This document shows, one piece after another, positions 24,001-32,121 of a stretch of 64,000 nucleotides of DNA. The notes under the pieces are model-generated. The model searched no databases, was not told where the DNA came from, and saw nothing but the letters and a program-made list of their open reading frames with translations. A program made the translations under genes and the position numbers. Position 1 is the stretch's first letter. The number at the start of each line of letters is the position of its first letter. This DNA is from Candidatus Woesearchaeota archaeon (GTDB lineage Archaea > Nanobdellota > Nanobdellia > Woesearchaeales > 21-14-0-10-32-9), in the NCBI GenBank assembly GCA_020854775.1, contig JAHKLZ010000002.1:1-64000 (forward strand), written 5' to 3'.

Positions 24001-27000
24001 CCACTTGTAATAATATGTTCCTGAGTTAAGATTTTGTATTGAAAAATTATAAACATCGTTAATTCCTTGTAGGGTTTCTTCACTGATTATTCCTGTAAAA
24101 TTGTGTTCTAGTATTACTGTGTCTATTTCGAAGTTGTCTGTCCAAGTAATGTTGAAATAATATTTTTTATTATTTTCATAAATCGCAGGCGTTAATGGAT
24201 TAATGTTTATTTCGCTGTACTTAGGTGCCTCTACGTCTACGCTTAACGTGAAATTTTGTTCTGCGAAGTTTTTTCTTTTGCTTAAATCATGACATTTTAC
24301 GTTCCAAACAAATATTCCGCTTGGGGAGTTAACGTTAAAAATGTTTATTTCTCCGCTCGTGGGATTGGTGTGGTTAGCTGTTGCTTCGAAGTTTCCTGTG
24401 AAGTTTGTGTGTAATTCACAATAATGTAGATTTGTGTCTGTTGGGGTGTATTCGAAATTGATGTTATCATAATTCAAAAAAGAATTATTAATGGGGGAAT
24501 TTAACGTGATTTCTGGATTAGTCAAGTCTATTGTGAAGTGTCTCGTTGTTGAGTATCCTGTGTTGCTTTCACTGCTATTATCTGTACATGTTATGCTCCA
24601 GTTATATTTTTTTTCTGTTAACAAACTAATTGTGAAGTTGTTTTTTTCAAAATTAATTATGTTAGTGTTTTCTTCTTCGAAGTCTCCATCTATATATAAT
24701 GAACAACTGTCTATTCCTGTCGCGTCTTCTACTAAGTATTCGAAGAACGTTGTTGATGTGTTTAAGTATCTATTATTAACAGGATTTATCAGTGTGATAA
24801 TAGGAGGATCATTATCTAATGATTCAACTGTTAAGTATCTGCTTTCGCTTGTTTCGTCGTTTCCTAAGTCGTCGTAGCATCGCACGTTCCATTCGTAGTA
24901 GTTATTGTTTAGGAAAGTTGAAAAATTAAAATTTATGTTATCTGTTATCTCTGTATTTGTTTCTTCTACGCTTCCGTTAACTATTAATTCACAATAATTC
25001 ACGCTTGATAATTCATCGTATGCATTAGCTGTAAAAGTTACGAAGTTAGTGTCATCTATTAACGCGTCATCCTCTGGGCTTATTAGTGTTATTACTGGGC
25101 CTGTTGTGTCTACTGTTACTTGTCTTTGTGTTCCGCTTCCTTGGTTTGTTGCTTCATCATAACACCGCACGTTCCACGTTATTGGTCCTTCTGGTAGTGT
25201 TCTTGTGAAATAATTTAATTGGTTATTTGTTATTGTGTTATTTGTTTGTCTTACTTCCATTGTTCCTGTTTCGTTTGTTAATAATTCGCAATAATCTAAT
25301 GTGTTTGCGTCATTAGGCGTGTATGAAAATGTTACTTCATCATTTGATGCGAAGTGATTATTAGCAGGATTGTTCAGAGTCACTGTTGGGTTAATTCTGT
25401 CGTTTATGTATTTGAAATAATTTGTTGATTCTTTGCTGTTTTCGAATACGTCGTAAGCTATGACTTTCCAATAATAAACATTGTTCGCGTCTAATGCGAG
25501 ATCCACTGTGTAATTAGTATTGCTTATGCTAGTCATGGTATAAATATAGTCTGGGCTTCCGAAGTTAGGGTCTTTATCTAGTATTATTGTGTAATTTTTG
25601 AAGTCTGGCGTAGTGGTTTCTTCCCAAGTCAGGGTAGGTGTTAATTCTCTGCTTTCTGTTGCGTTCTCTGGGCTTATTAAATCAAATGTTGTTGGTTGTA
25701 TTGCTTGTACTTCGAACCACAAATTAGTATTTTTTTCGTTGCTTTGTCCTAATGTGTCATTTGCCCATATCTTCGTGACGTTATAGATTCCTTCTTCTAA
25801 GGTGTTTGTGAATTCGTAGTAGTACTCATCATCGTTGTTTTGTAGTTCGTGTTCTATCACGCTACTGTTTGGGTACGTAACACTTATTGTAGCTGTGCTT
25901 ATTCCGAAGCTATCAGTTATGGTGGCGTTAAAATGTAAGGTTCTGTTTTGTCTTATTGTGGTTTCGTTTAGTGCTTCGTTTTGTATTAGTGGCGCGTTGG
26001 TGTTTACGTACACTGTTCTGTTGTTTTCTGCGAACGCGCTTTTTTCGTCTTGGTTTTCACATTCAACATTCCAATTATATACTCCGTCGCTAGGACTTAG
26101 AGATGTGCTTGTTTGTGTATTGTTTTGTACATTTGTTAGTGTTGTGTTTATCTCCCATGTTCCTGTGGTGTTTGTGTATAATCTGCATGTCATCGTTGTG
26201 TATGTACTGTCTGTTGATGTGAAGTTAAAATTTATTGGTGTGCTAGTCATGATAGCATTAGGTGCTGGCGCGTTTAGTGTTACTTCTGGTGGGGGCGTCC
26301 CGGTATCTACTTCTAAGTACGCTGCGTATACGAATGCATTTGATGGGCCTCCTGCTCCGGTTACCGCACTTAAGTGTATGCTTAGTCCTGATAGGTCCCC
26401 GTTTGGTTCCCAACTACAACTTCTCCATGATAAACTCGTATCGGTAGGTACTGTGTTGCTGCACAAGGTGGTTGTTCCTCTTCTTAGGGAAAAAGTGTAT
26501 GTTGATGTTCCTCCAGTGCTGGTGTACACCCACAGCGTGATTTCTTCAATTCCTGTTTCTGTTATGCTTGAGAATCCAAATTCTGATATTTGATTTGATC
26601 TTCTTTGGCTTGCTACGTACGTTGAGATTGTTGGCGCGGTTGGTTGTCTAGTTGTTTTTACTATTTGTGTATAGCTTGTTCCTGTTCCGCTACTCCACTC
26701 AGTTGTTATGTCACTGCTCGGATCGTAGTATGTTATAGGGTCTATTGCTAGGTACCAGGGTCTTGCTTCTGTGAATGTTCTTGTTTCTCCTTGTTCTTCG
26801 TATGTTACTATGCTTGGGCCTAGTTCCCATAAGTAAGGTATTATGAAAGGAGAATTAAACTCGTATTTTATTTCCGTATCGTTTTTTATGTTGTGCCATG
26901 TTAAGTAAACATTTTCTTCGTCTGTTGTTTTCGTTGCGGGTTCGTAATTTTGTACTTTAAAACTTATAGGTAGCACTTCTGTGAAGTTGAATGTCTCTGT

Positions 27001-28488
27001 TTCTTTCAGACTCGTTATTTTTATTCTTGATTCGAAGGGTCCTTGGAAAGGGTCTATTGTTACAGGTGTTTCTCTGATTATGTCAAAGTCATATTCTTCT
27101 AATACTATGAAGTATGACTTCATAGAATCTTTAACTTCTCTTCCTTCTGCTCTTACACTTAATTCGTATCTTCCTTCTTCTTCAGTGGTGTGATTCGCGT
27201 AGTACACTCCTTGTTCTCCTCCAATCACTGTATTGTTTTTTGTTGTGTAAGTGAGTGTTTTGTTATTAGGAGTTGTCACGTTAACTTCCACTTCTGCTTC
27301 TGGTACTAAGTAACCATCTTTATCTAGAACAACTATTATTATTTCTGCGATTTCTCCTGTTTTGTACATTGATTTCTTGGTGTTTATTGATGCGACTCCT
27401 GTTTCTGCGTAAGTATTTGTTCCACTAGTTATTGTTACTTCGTATTCTTCGCCAGGTATTAATTCTTGTATTTTTTCCCAGTTCTCTTCGCATTTTTGTT
27501 CTTCGAAATTCCACTCCTCGCATTTTATTAATTCTGTTCCTTTCGCTACATTCTTAAACGTAGCTTCTTCAAATTCCAAATCTATGTTTATTAAGAATAT
27601 GTTACTGTTTTTTTCATTTATTTTTTTGTTTCTTGTTTCTTCAAATATTATGTTCTTGTTTTCTTCGTACTTGTATCCTTTTATGCTTATTCTTTGTTGT
27701 TTCTTTGTTATTTCTACGTCGTATTCCTTGTTTCTTTCTAGGTTTTCTTCTTCTATTTCTTTTATCGCGGTTCCTCTTGCTAAATTAATTATTTCTTTGT
27801 ATTCTATTTTTATGTCTTGTAATTTTCCTTTTGAATCTGTTATTTGTAAAGGCTTTGTTTTATGACTTCCAAAAACACGATGTTCTTGGTAACTCGTTAT
27901 TAGCTTGGTTTCAAATGTTGCTTCGTATTTTTTCTTTTCTGTGTCTTCTAATATGATCGTGTATGTACCTATTTTATCTGGGTAAAAACTCAGTGGGAAT
28001 TCTGGTTTTCCCATGAATGAATATTCTATGTTTTGAAAACTTATAGTTGCTTTTGTTATGTCTATGTTTTCTATTAGTTCTATTATGACTTCTTCTCCTA
28101 TTTTGTATTCTTTCTTATTAGTTTTAAAATACGCGTTCTGTATTAGTTCATAGTTTTCTTTAACGTAAAATGTTTTTGCTGTTTTTACTTCGTTTTCTTT
28201 ATTTATTAATTGTATTAAGTATTCTCCTCCGTTTTCTGGGTAAAATCTGTGTTCTCCTTCCACGTTTCCTATTAATTTGAAAACTCGGTCTGGGTGTATT
28301 ATTTCTAATTTATCTGTTTCTTCTCCTTCCACGAAGAACATTACTTGTTCTCCTTGTTCGTACTCTGTTTTCTCTAAGTTTATTGACGCGTTTATCATAG
28401 GAACTAATAATAGTGAAACAACTAAGAATAATAGCATTATTTCTTTTTTTGATTCGCTTTTTTTCTTTTTGTTTTTTTCTTGTTTCAT
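21049..28488 (-). CDS. Giant secreted Ig-repeat protein with subunit-type C-terminal cap (2479 aa)
   Basis: A signal peptide (about 15-34) is followed by two similar beta modules (NLEKTEYEQGEQV and FKTNKKEYKIGEEV), a cysteine-containing module near residue 325 (CEEWNFEEQKCEENW), a lectin-like module at about 590-735 shared with the 1901-aa protein, then many Ig-like repeats of 90-100 residues with the pattern ITLISPxNN, one cysteine in CxLYINxE and one in W-x-V-x-C-x-D. A DUF2341-like segment begins at WWNTNWKKRQQL (about 1750) and a CARDB-like domain lies at about 2176-2283. The last 170 residues form the shared cap, ending FEIRVPATLREYSG to LAFYFELN. There is no C-terminal membrane segment, so it is probably held at the surface by the cap. 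It is the last gene of the large operon. Confidence 0.8.
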   Translation of the reverse strand: MKQEKNKKKKSESKKEIMLLFLVVSLLLVPMINASINLEKTEYEQGEQVMFFVEGEETDKLEIIHPDRVFKLIGNVEGEHRFYPENGGEYLIQLINKENEVKTAKTFYVKENYELIQNAYFKTNKKEYKIGEEVIIELIENIDITKATISFQNIEYSFMGKPEFPLSFYPDKIGTYTIILEDTEKKKYEATFETKLITSYQEHRVFGSHKTKPLQITDSKGKLQDIKIEYKEIINLARGTAIKEIEEENLERNKEYDVEITKKQQRISIKGYKYEENKNIIFEETRNKKINEKNSNIFLINIDLEFEEATFKNVAKGTELIKCEEWNFEEQKCEENWEKIQELIPGEEYEVTITSGTNTYAETGVASINTKKSMYKTGEIAEIIIVVLDKDGYLVPEAEVEVNVTTPNNKTLTYTTKNNTVIGGEQGVYYANHTTEEEGRYELSVRAEGREVKDSMKSYFIVLEEYDFDIIRETPVTIDPFQGPFESRIKITSLKETETFNFTEVLPISFKVQNYEPATKTTDEENVYLTWHNIKNDTEIKYEFNSPFIIPYLWELGPSIVTYEEQGETRTFTEARPWYLAIDPITYYDPSSDITTEWSSGTGTSYTQIVKTTRQPTAPTISTYVASQRRSNQISEFGFSSITETGIEEITLWVYTSTGGTSTYTFSLRRGTTTLCSNTVPTDTSLSWRSCSWEPNGDLSGLSIHLSAVTGAGGPSNAFVYAAYLEVDTGTPPPEVTLNAPAPNAIMTSTPINFNFTSTDSTYTTMTCRLYTNTTGTWEINTTLTNVQNNTQTSTSLSPSDGVYNWNVECENQDEKSAFAENNRTVYVNTNAPLIQNEALNETTIRQNRTLHFNATITDSFGISTATISVTYPNSSVIEHELQNNDDEYYYEFTNTLEEGIYNVTKIWANDTLGQSNEKNTNLWFEVQAIQPTTFDLISPENATESRELTPTLTWEETTTPDFKNYTIILDKDPNFGSPDYIYTMTSISNTNYTVDLALDANNVYYWKVIAYDVFENSKESTNYFKYINDRINPTVTLNNPANNHFASNDEVTFSYTPNDANTLDYCELLTNETGTMEVRQTNNTITNNQLNYFTRTLPEGPITWNVRCYDEATNQGSGTQRQVTVDTTGPVITLISPEDDALIDDTNFVTFTANAYDELSSVNYCELIVNGSVEETNTEITDNINFNFSTFLNNNYYEWNVRCYDDLGNDETSESRYLTVESLDNDPPIITLINPVNNRYLNTSTTFFEYLVEDATGIDSCSLYIDGDFEEENTNIINFEKNNFTISLLTEKKYNWSITCTDNSSESNTGYSTTRHFTIDLTNPEITLNSPINNSFLNYDNINFEYTPTDTNLHYCELHTNFTGNFEATANHTNPTSGEINIFNVNSPSGIFVWNVKCHDLSKRKNFAEQNFTLSVDVEAPKYSEININPLTPAIYENNKKYYFNITWTDNFEIDTVILEHNFTGIISEETLQGINDVYNFSIQNLNSGTYYYKWYTNDTSGNENETTIYSYVINKAEPTINLYLNSVQDNITINENNDVLIEGEVIILGDGYIELYLNNELINKGTGSVNNNTYFSEPGEYNITMIFNETLNYLKKQKTFFITVNDITPPNITLISPTNNTLLATGSRNLIYNVNDSSNILNCSLYINDELNQTSTNITKNTQQSFTINTEEETYNWRIQCFDEYENEGTSETRTFTAVSDETINVYVNTEKTWEQGEPAIIKINTTDAFGNTLQTQITNYIITGETNTPWWNTNWKKRQQLIINEETGTNQENILIGINITGLNNIQSCENELRIIKHEDATKTIIPRRIYYTDNSEWCYFVFYGNLTANEENKEYYAYYNNSGASNPNYNVDVTTHTLFNARESGADEGTPTSVANIIGKNDDTYAEMTQGGGGGTHSAHGRAFINETFGPIQKVEVSYRYQVPASSGTWSLRYSVNDGADYSSLASGTTTQTKQTSSWYDITNIYSEITWTELNRTRLQGHVTKTGRGSITMYLFWVEMNVTHYKNPEVIATNNSEEELKNSETQSTDSTGYLEVTWNTKDIELGTYSAVSLATADTYNDATNNYTFNVTPDATPPNVTLISPEDWFESGKGNFDFSYYVFDYNLDYCTLFIGNISETLNEITTNNNPTNDETNTFENIFVDIGVYEWNVRCHDEENNSAFATSNYVLNISAPDLVVRSEDIWFEYTQLIEGTTYTIFANITNEGLSPAEEEFNVSFYLQNPATGGELIGTSTITSLASLETKTVNTTHNLIIGPNNIYVLVDEKNVINETDLTNNKANNTLNLELYQYYYGNTTSDIVLAKSDYSLFLGYPNNTGIKGHVFFADADSEISFQDLQAITRNTDGNLVAGDFSAIDEVMNTTHLSDSIRRTWGGGTETPLQTRTFNVSSGIIHNVPVVPSTEYEDFVTGILWDTSQDTGNLRYDSADKEVIVFITELNHAKQGKYGVYDFEIRVPATLREYSGENNKLAFYFELN

Positions 28489-28498
28489 CTTTTTAGTT

Positions 28499-30256
28499 TT
28501 AGTTTGTTACTGAAAACACGATTGTTCCTTCACAATTCGTAACACTCATAGGCACTGTTTGTAAATTCCAATAAGTGTTTTGACTTATCATTGTTTCAGT
28601 TGTTTGTTTTTGCATATTATTTATTATTTCTTGGAACGTCGAGGTTAATCCGTTTTTTTCGTTGAAATCAGTGTCTGCAATAGTTGAATATCTTTGGTTC
28701 TCTAAAGGTATGGTTTCTGAATTATCGCATATCATTGAATAATTTTGTTCTGGTTCACTCCCTGCGTATCCTCTCACAAAAACCGTTAAAGGCATATTTC
28801 CTATGTTTTGTACTTCTAAGATTTTTTCTTCTGATAAATCATTAGTTGGTATTTCTCCATATTCTAATATTAATGATGATAAATTAATTGCGTACAACGT
28901 GTCAATAGTTGTGTTTTCATAATTATTATTTGTTAATCCTTGTTGGTCTAGGGATGTTACGTTGCAGTGCCAAGTTCCGTTCTCTGCGTAGTAATAAACA
29001 TTAAAATCACAGCTGTATTCAGCGATGTTTTCTGATGAACTAATTAAAGAGCAGGAATTATTTATGTAAACATTGTTGTTGTTTTGTTCAAAATCAAGTA
29101 TTTTTTCTCTGTGCAAAGTCGCGTTTACACTTGTTATGTCATCTGCTCCGTTTTCGTCTTCTATCGTCGCGTTGCAAGTTATTGTTTTTGTGTTTCCAGG
29201 ATTAAGGTTTATTATTTCTTGTATTGCTATGTTTGTGATGATTGGGAAATAAACTCGCACGTATAAATTACGTGTTTCTGTTGTTCCAGTGTTTTCGTAA
29301 AAATCGTCGCATTCTATTCTCCACTCATAATAATTATTTTCTAGTGTGGCTGTGAATGTTTGTTCAATGTTTTTTTCAACGCTCGTTGATGTTTGATTAG
29401 TTGTTCCATTTATTATTAGTCTGCATTCTTCTATTTCTGAATGATCTGTGACGTTGTATCTGAAAGTTATTTCGTTGGTTGCTTTTTCTTCTGTGTTATT
29501 CGCGGGACTTATTATTGTTATTACAGGAGGTAAATCATCTATTATTGTTATGTTGTATATTGTGTCTGTGTTTTTTCCTTCAAATATTATTCCGTCGCTA
29601 TCGCATAAAACTTGTACTGTTATGTTTACTTGTCCTGGTCCGTAACTTTCTAATTCGAATATTGTTGTGATGGTTTCATCTTTTAGTATTTGGTTTATTT
29701 GATTAGTGTTCCCGTTTTTTACGTTAGCTATGCTCGTGTTGCTTATCGTGATGGTTGCTTCGCATTGATTCGCGTCTCCTATTAAAGCCGTGATGTTTGC
29801 ACTAACGTTAAAATCAGTATTTGGACTTATCAACTCATTATTTTCTGGTTGTATTATTGTAACGTTTACTTCTGAATCTCTAGTAAGGTTCATCGTGACG
29901 TTTATTTGCGTTAATGAACTTGTTAGTGTAGCAGTGGTTTCTCCGTAGTGCGTGTCGTTGTATGCTCTCACTATTACTTCATGTCCTGTGCTTCCTTGTA
30001 TTACTGCGGAGTATGCTCCTTTTCGTGATGGTATTGGTGGTGCTGATACTTCTGTTTCAAATACTTGGTTTGTGTTGGTGTTGTTTATTATTATTGGTAC
30101 TCCGTTTGGGGCTCTTTCTCCTCCGTTTAGGAATATGTATCCTTCTATGTTCATAGGCGTTGTTGGTTGGCTTATCACAATTATTGGACTTATAATTATT
30201 ACTAGTGCGATTGTTAAATAAAGGACTTGTTTTTTTTGCTTGTTTATTTTTTCCAT
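28499..30256 (-). CDS. Secreted protein with C-terminal half homologous to cassette gene 3 (585 aa)
   Basis: A signal peptide (about 1-30) precedes a carboxypeptidase-regulatory-like beta domain (IEGYIFLNGGERAPNGVPII), two Ig-like domains (the second with VITIISPANNTEEKATNEI), and a C-terminal part of about 280 residues (TITCNATIEDENGADDITSV, LYAINLSSLILEYGEI, CEGTIVFSVTN) that corresponds to the whole mature 297-aa proteins of cassettes A and B. It is therefore a larger, presumably tip or base variant of that subunit. It overlaps the preceding gene by 13 bases and is followed after 10 bases by the 2479-aa gene. Extracellular. Confidence 0.75.
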   Translation of the reverse strand: MEKINKQKKQVLYLTIALVIIISPIIVISQPTTPMNIEGYIFLNGGERAPNGVPIIINNTNTNQVFETEVSAPPIPSRKGAYSAVIQGSTGHEVIVRAYNDTHYGETTATLTSSLTQINVTMNLTRDSEVNVTIIQPENNELISPNTDFNVSANITALIGDANQCEATITISNTSIANVKNGNTNQINQILKDETITTIFELESYGPGQVNITVQVLCDSDGIIFEGKNTDTIYNITIIDDLPPVITIISPANNTEEKATNEITFRYNVTDHSEIEECRLIINGTTNQTSTSVEKNIEQTFTATLENNYYEWRIECDDFYENTGTTETRNLYVRVYFPIITNIAIQEIINLNPGNTKTITCNATIEDENGADDITSVNATLHREKILDFEQNNNNVYINNSCSLISSSENIAEYSCDFNVYYYAENGTWHCNVTSLDQQGLTNNNYENTTIDTLYAINLSSLILEYGEIPTNDLSEEKILEVQNIGNMPLTVFVRGYAGSEPEQNYSMICDNSETIPLENQRYSTIADTDFNEKNGLTSTFQEIINNMQKQTTETMISQNTYWNLQTVPMSVTNCEGTIVFSVTN

Positions 30257-32121
30257 TTTATTTGCTTGTTTATTTTTTTATTCTTATTTTTTTTATTTTC
30301 TATTATTGGTTTCATAGTCACGTAAAAAATTATTAGTATAGTTATAATAAATAGTATTATTATCGCGTTATTTCTTTTTATTTTAGAAATATCTTTTTCG
30401 TTTATTTGTATGTTTTCTTCGTTTATTATGTCTTTAATTGTTGTTTCATGTTTTATTTCTTTTTTATTCAAATCCAGCAGTATTGTGATTTCATCTCCTT
30501 TGTTTCCTGTTATGCTTCCATAATACATAATTTTGTTTCCTACAATTCTTGTTTCGAACTTCCCTGTTTCATTATTTTTTTGGTTCAATCCTTTTATTTG
30601 CATTTTTTTATTTATTTCATCTAATTGTTTCTCATTAAGACTTATTATTTTTTCCGCATCATTAATTATTTGTATTTCTCCTATGAATAAATAATTAGTT
30701 TTTATTTTACTTATTTGTATGGGTGTAGGTAATGGTTTTGCTTCATCGATGTGTGTAATAACAAATAAAGAAAGTCCTTGTGTTTCTGCTTCAAACAAAT
30801 ATTTTTCTTTTTCTTCTTTTAATGGCTTAGTGTATTGATTCTCCCAGAATCCTTCTTTGTATTTCTTTAATACTATTTCTCCTGGTTTTAATCCGTTTTC
30901 TTCTAACCATTTCTTATTCACTGAGAAAGTAATAGTTGTTTTCTCGGTTACTGCTTTGTTTGGTTTTATTGTGAAGTACTTATACGCTTTAGTGTTTATT
31001 GTTCTTACACCTTCATCTAAAGGATTAGTTTCTTTTATTTCCAGAGTTATTTCTTCTTCGTTGTTTATACTTATTTTTTTTATGACTAAATCAGTATTGT
31101 TTATTTCAAAATCTTTTATTCCTGTAATTAAAATTATTCGCGGACCTATTTTATCATTAATAACATCTTCTTTTTCTGATCTGCTACTTATTTCTGGTTC
31201 TATTATTCCTAGTATGAATATTTGTCTTTCTACTTCGTCCATGATGTCTATGATGTCTATTATTATTATGTATTCGCCTTCGTGACTATTATTCATTTGG
31301 AACGTTAGAACATTATCTACGAAAGTCATTCCTTCAGGTCCTCTAAAAACTTCAAATCTTAAGAATTCATAATCTTCATCAATAACTTCTACTTCGTACT
31401 CATATAATTCTCCTCTTTTCACAGTTCTTATAGGTTCTGATATTATGCTTGGTGATTCTTTTATTACGTAAACATACAACTCGTATTCTTGTAAGTCATA
31501 ATATTCTCCGTCACTCGCGTTTATTATCACTGTGTTATTTCCAAATTGTGATCTTCCTGGTGTCCACGTAATTAATCCTTCAGAGGTTATACTCATATTT
31601 TCTGGTGCTTCTTTTAATGTATGGGTTATTTCGTCGTTGTTCCAATCAAAACTCTTCACTTCGTACCTATATTCATATTCTGCGACGGCTTCTGTTATTG
31701 GAGTGGATGTTATGTTTGGTGGTACGTTTCCGAAGTCCATGTTTATGTTTAGATTGACTGGTCTCATCATTCCTTCTAATGTTATAGTTGTGGAATTTTC
31801 GTAGTATGGGTTTTGCACTTTTATTTCTATTAAGGGATTGTTTTCCCAGCTTAGGGCTATTGAGTATCTTCCGCTTGTGCCTATTCCTGTTTTTGCAATT
31901 ATTTTTTCTTGTGTTTCTAAGTTAGTAATAGTTAGGGGTATTTCTTCGAAGACTTCTGTTAATCCGTCAGGATGATATATTGTTCCTTCTATTCCTTGTG
32001 GTGACGGAACACTATTAACTATGTTACTAAGTGTAATGATTGTAAAAATGATTAGCATAATATTTAGTAGTATCTTAAAATTCTCTGTTTTGTTATTTTG
32101 TTGTTTTATCATCATTTTCAT
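30244..32121 (-). CDS. Surface protein with putative-Ig domains, PGF-pre-PGF-like domain and C-terminal anchor
   Basis: The start chosen is ATG at 32121, because it overlaps the upstream stop (ATGA) and has GGAG at good spacing; an ATG at 32136 lacks a ribosome-binding site. The product has about 625 aa. After the signal peptide come a carboxypeptidase-regulatory-like domain, two cadherin-type putative-Ig domains (GLITWTPGRSQFGNNTV is typical), and a region KKWLEENGLKPGEIVLKKY to LSLFVITHID that matches the PGF-pre-PGF domain found next to archaeosortase signals in archaeal surface proteins. Here a plain C-terminal membrane segment (IIILFIITILIIFYVTM) and a basic tail follow instead of a PGF sorting signal. 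It is anchored in the membrane and could tether the giant proteins. Confidence 0.72.
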   Translation of the reverse strand: MKMMIKQQNNKTENFKILLNIMLIIFTIITLSNIVNSVPSPQGIEGTIYHPDGLTEVFEEIPLTITNLETQEKIIAKTGIGTSGRYSIALSWENNPLIEIKVQNPYYENSTTITLEGMMRPVNLNINMDFGNVPPNITSTPITEAVAEYEYRYEVKSFDWNNDEITHTLKEAPENMSITSEGLITWTPGRSQFGNNTVIINASDGEYYDLQEYELYVYVIKESPSIISEPIRTVKRGELYEYEVEVIDEDYEFLRFEVFRGPEGMTFVDNVLTFQMNNSHEGEYIIIIDIIDIMDEVERQIFILGIIEPEISSRSEKEDVINDKIGPRIILITGIKDFEINNTDLVIKKISINNEEEITLEIKETNPLDEGVRTINTKAYKYFTIKPNKAVTEKTTITFSVNKKWLEENGLKPGEIVLKKYKEGFWENQYTKPLKEEKEKYLFEAETQGLSLFVITHIDEAKPLPTPIQISKIKTNYLFIGEIQIINDAEKIISLNEKQLDEINKKMQIKGLNQKNNETGKFETRIVGNKIMYYGSITGNKGDEITILLDLNKKEIKHETTIKDIINEENIQINEKDISKIKRNNAIIILFIITILIIFYVTMKPIIENKKNKNKKINKQIKWKK

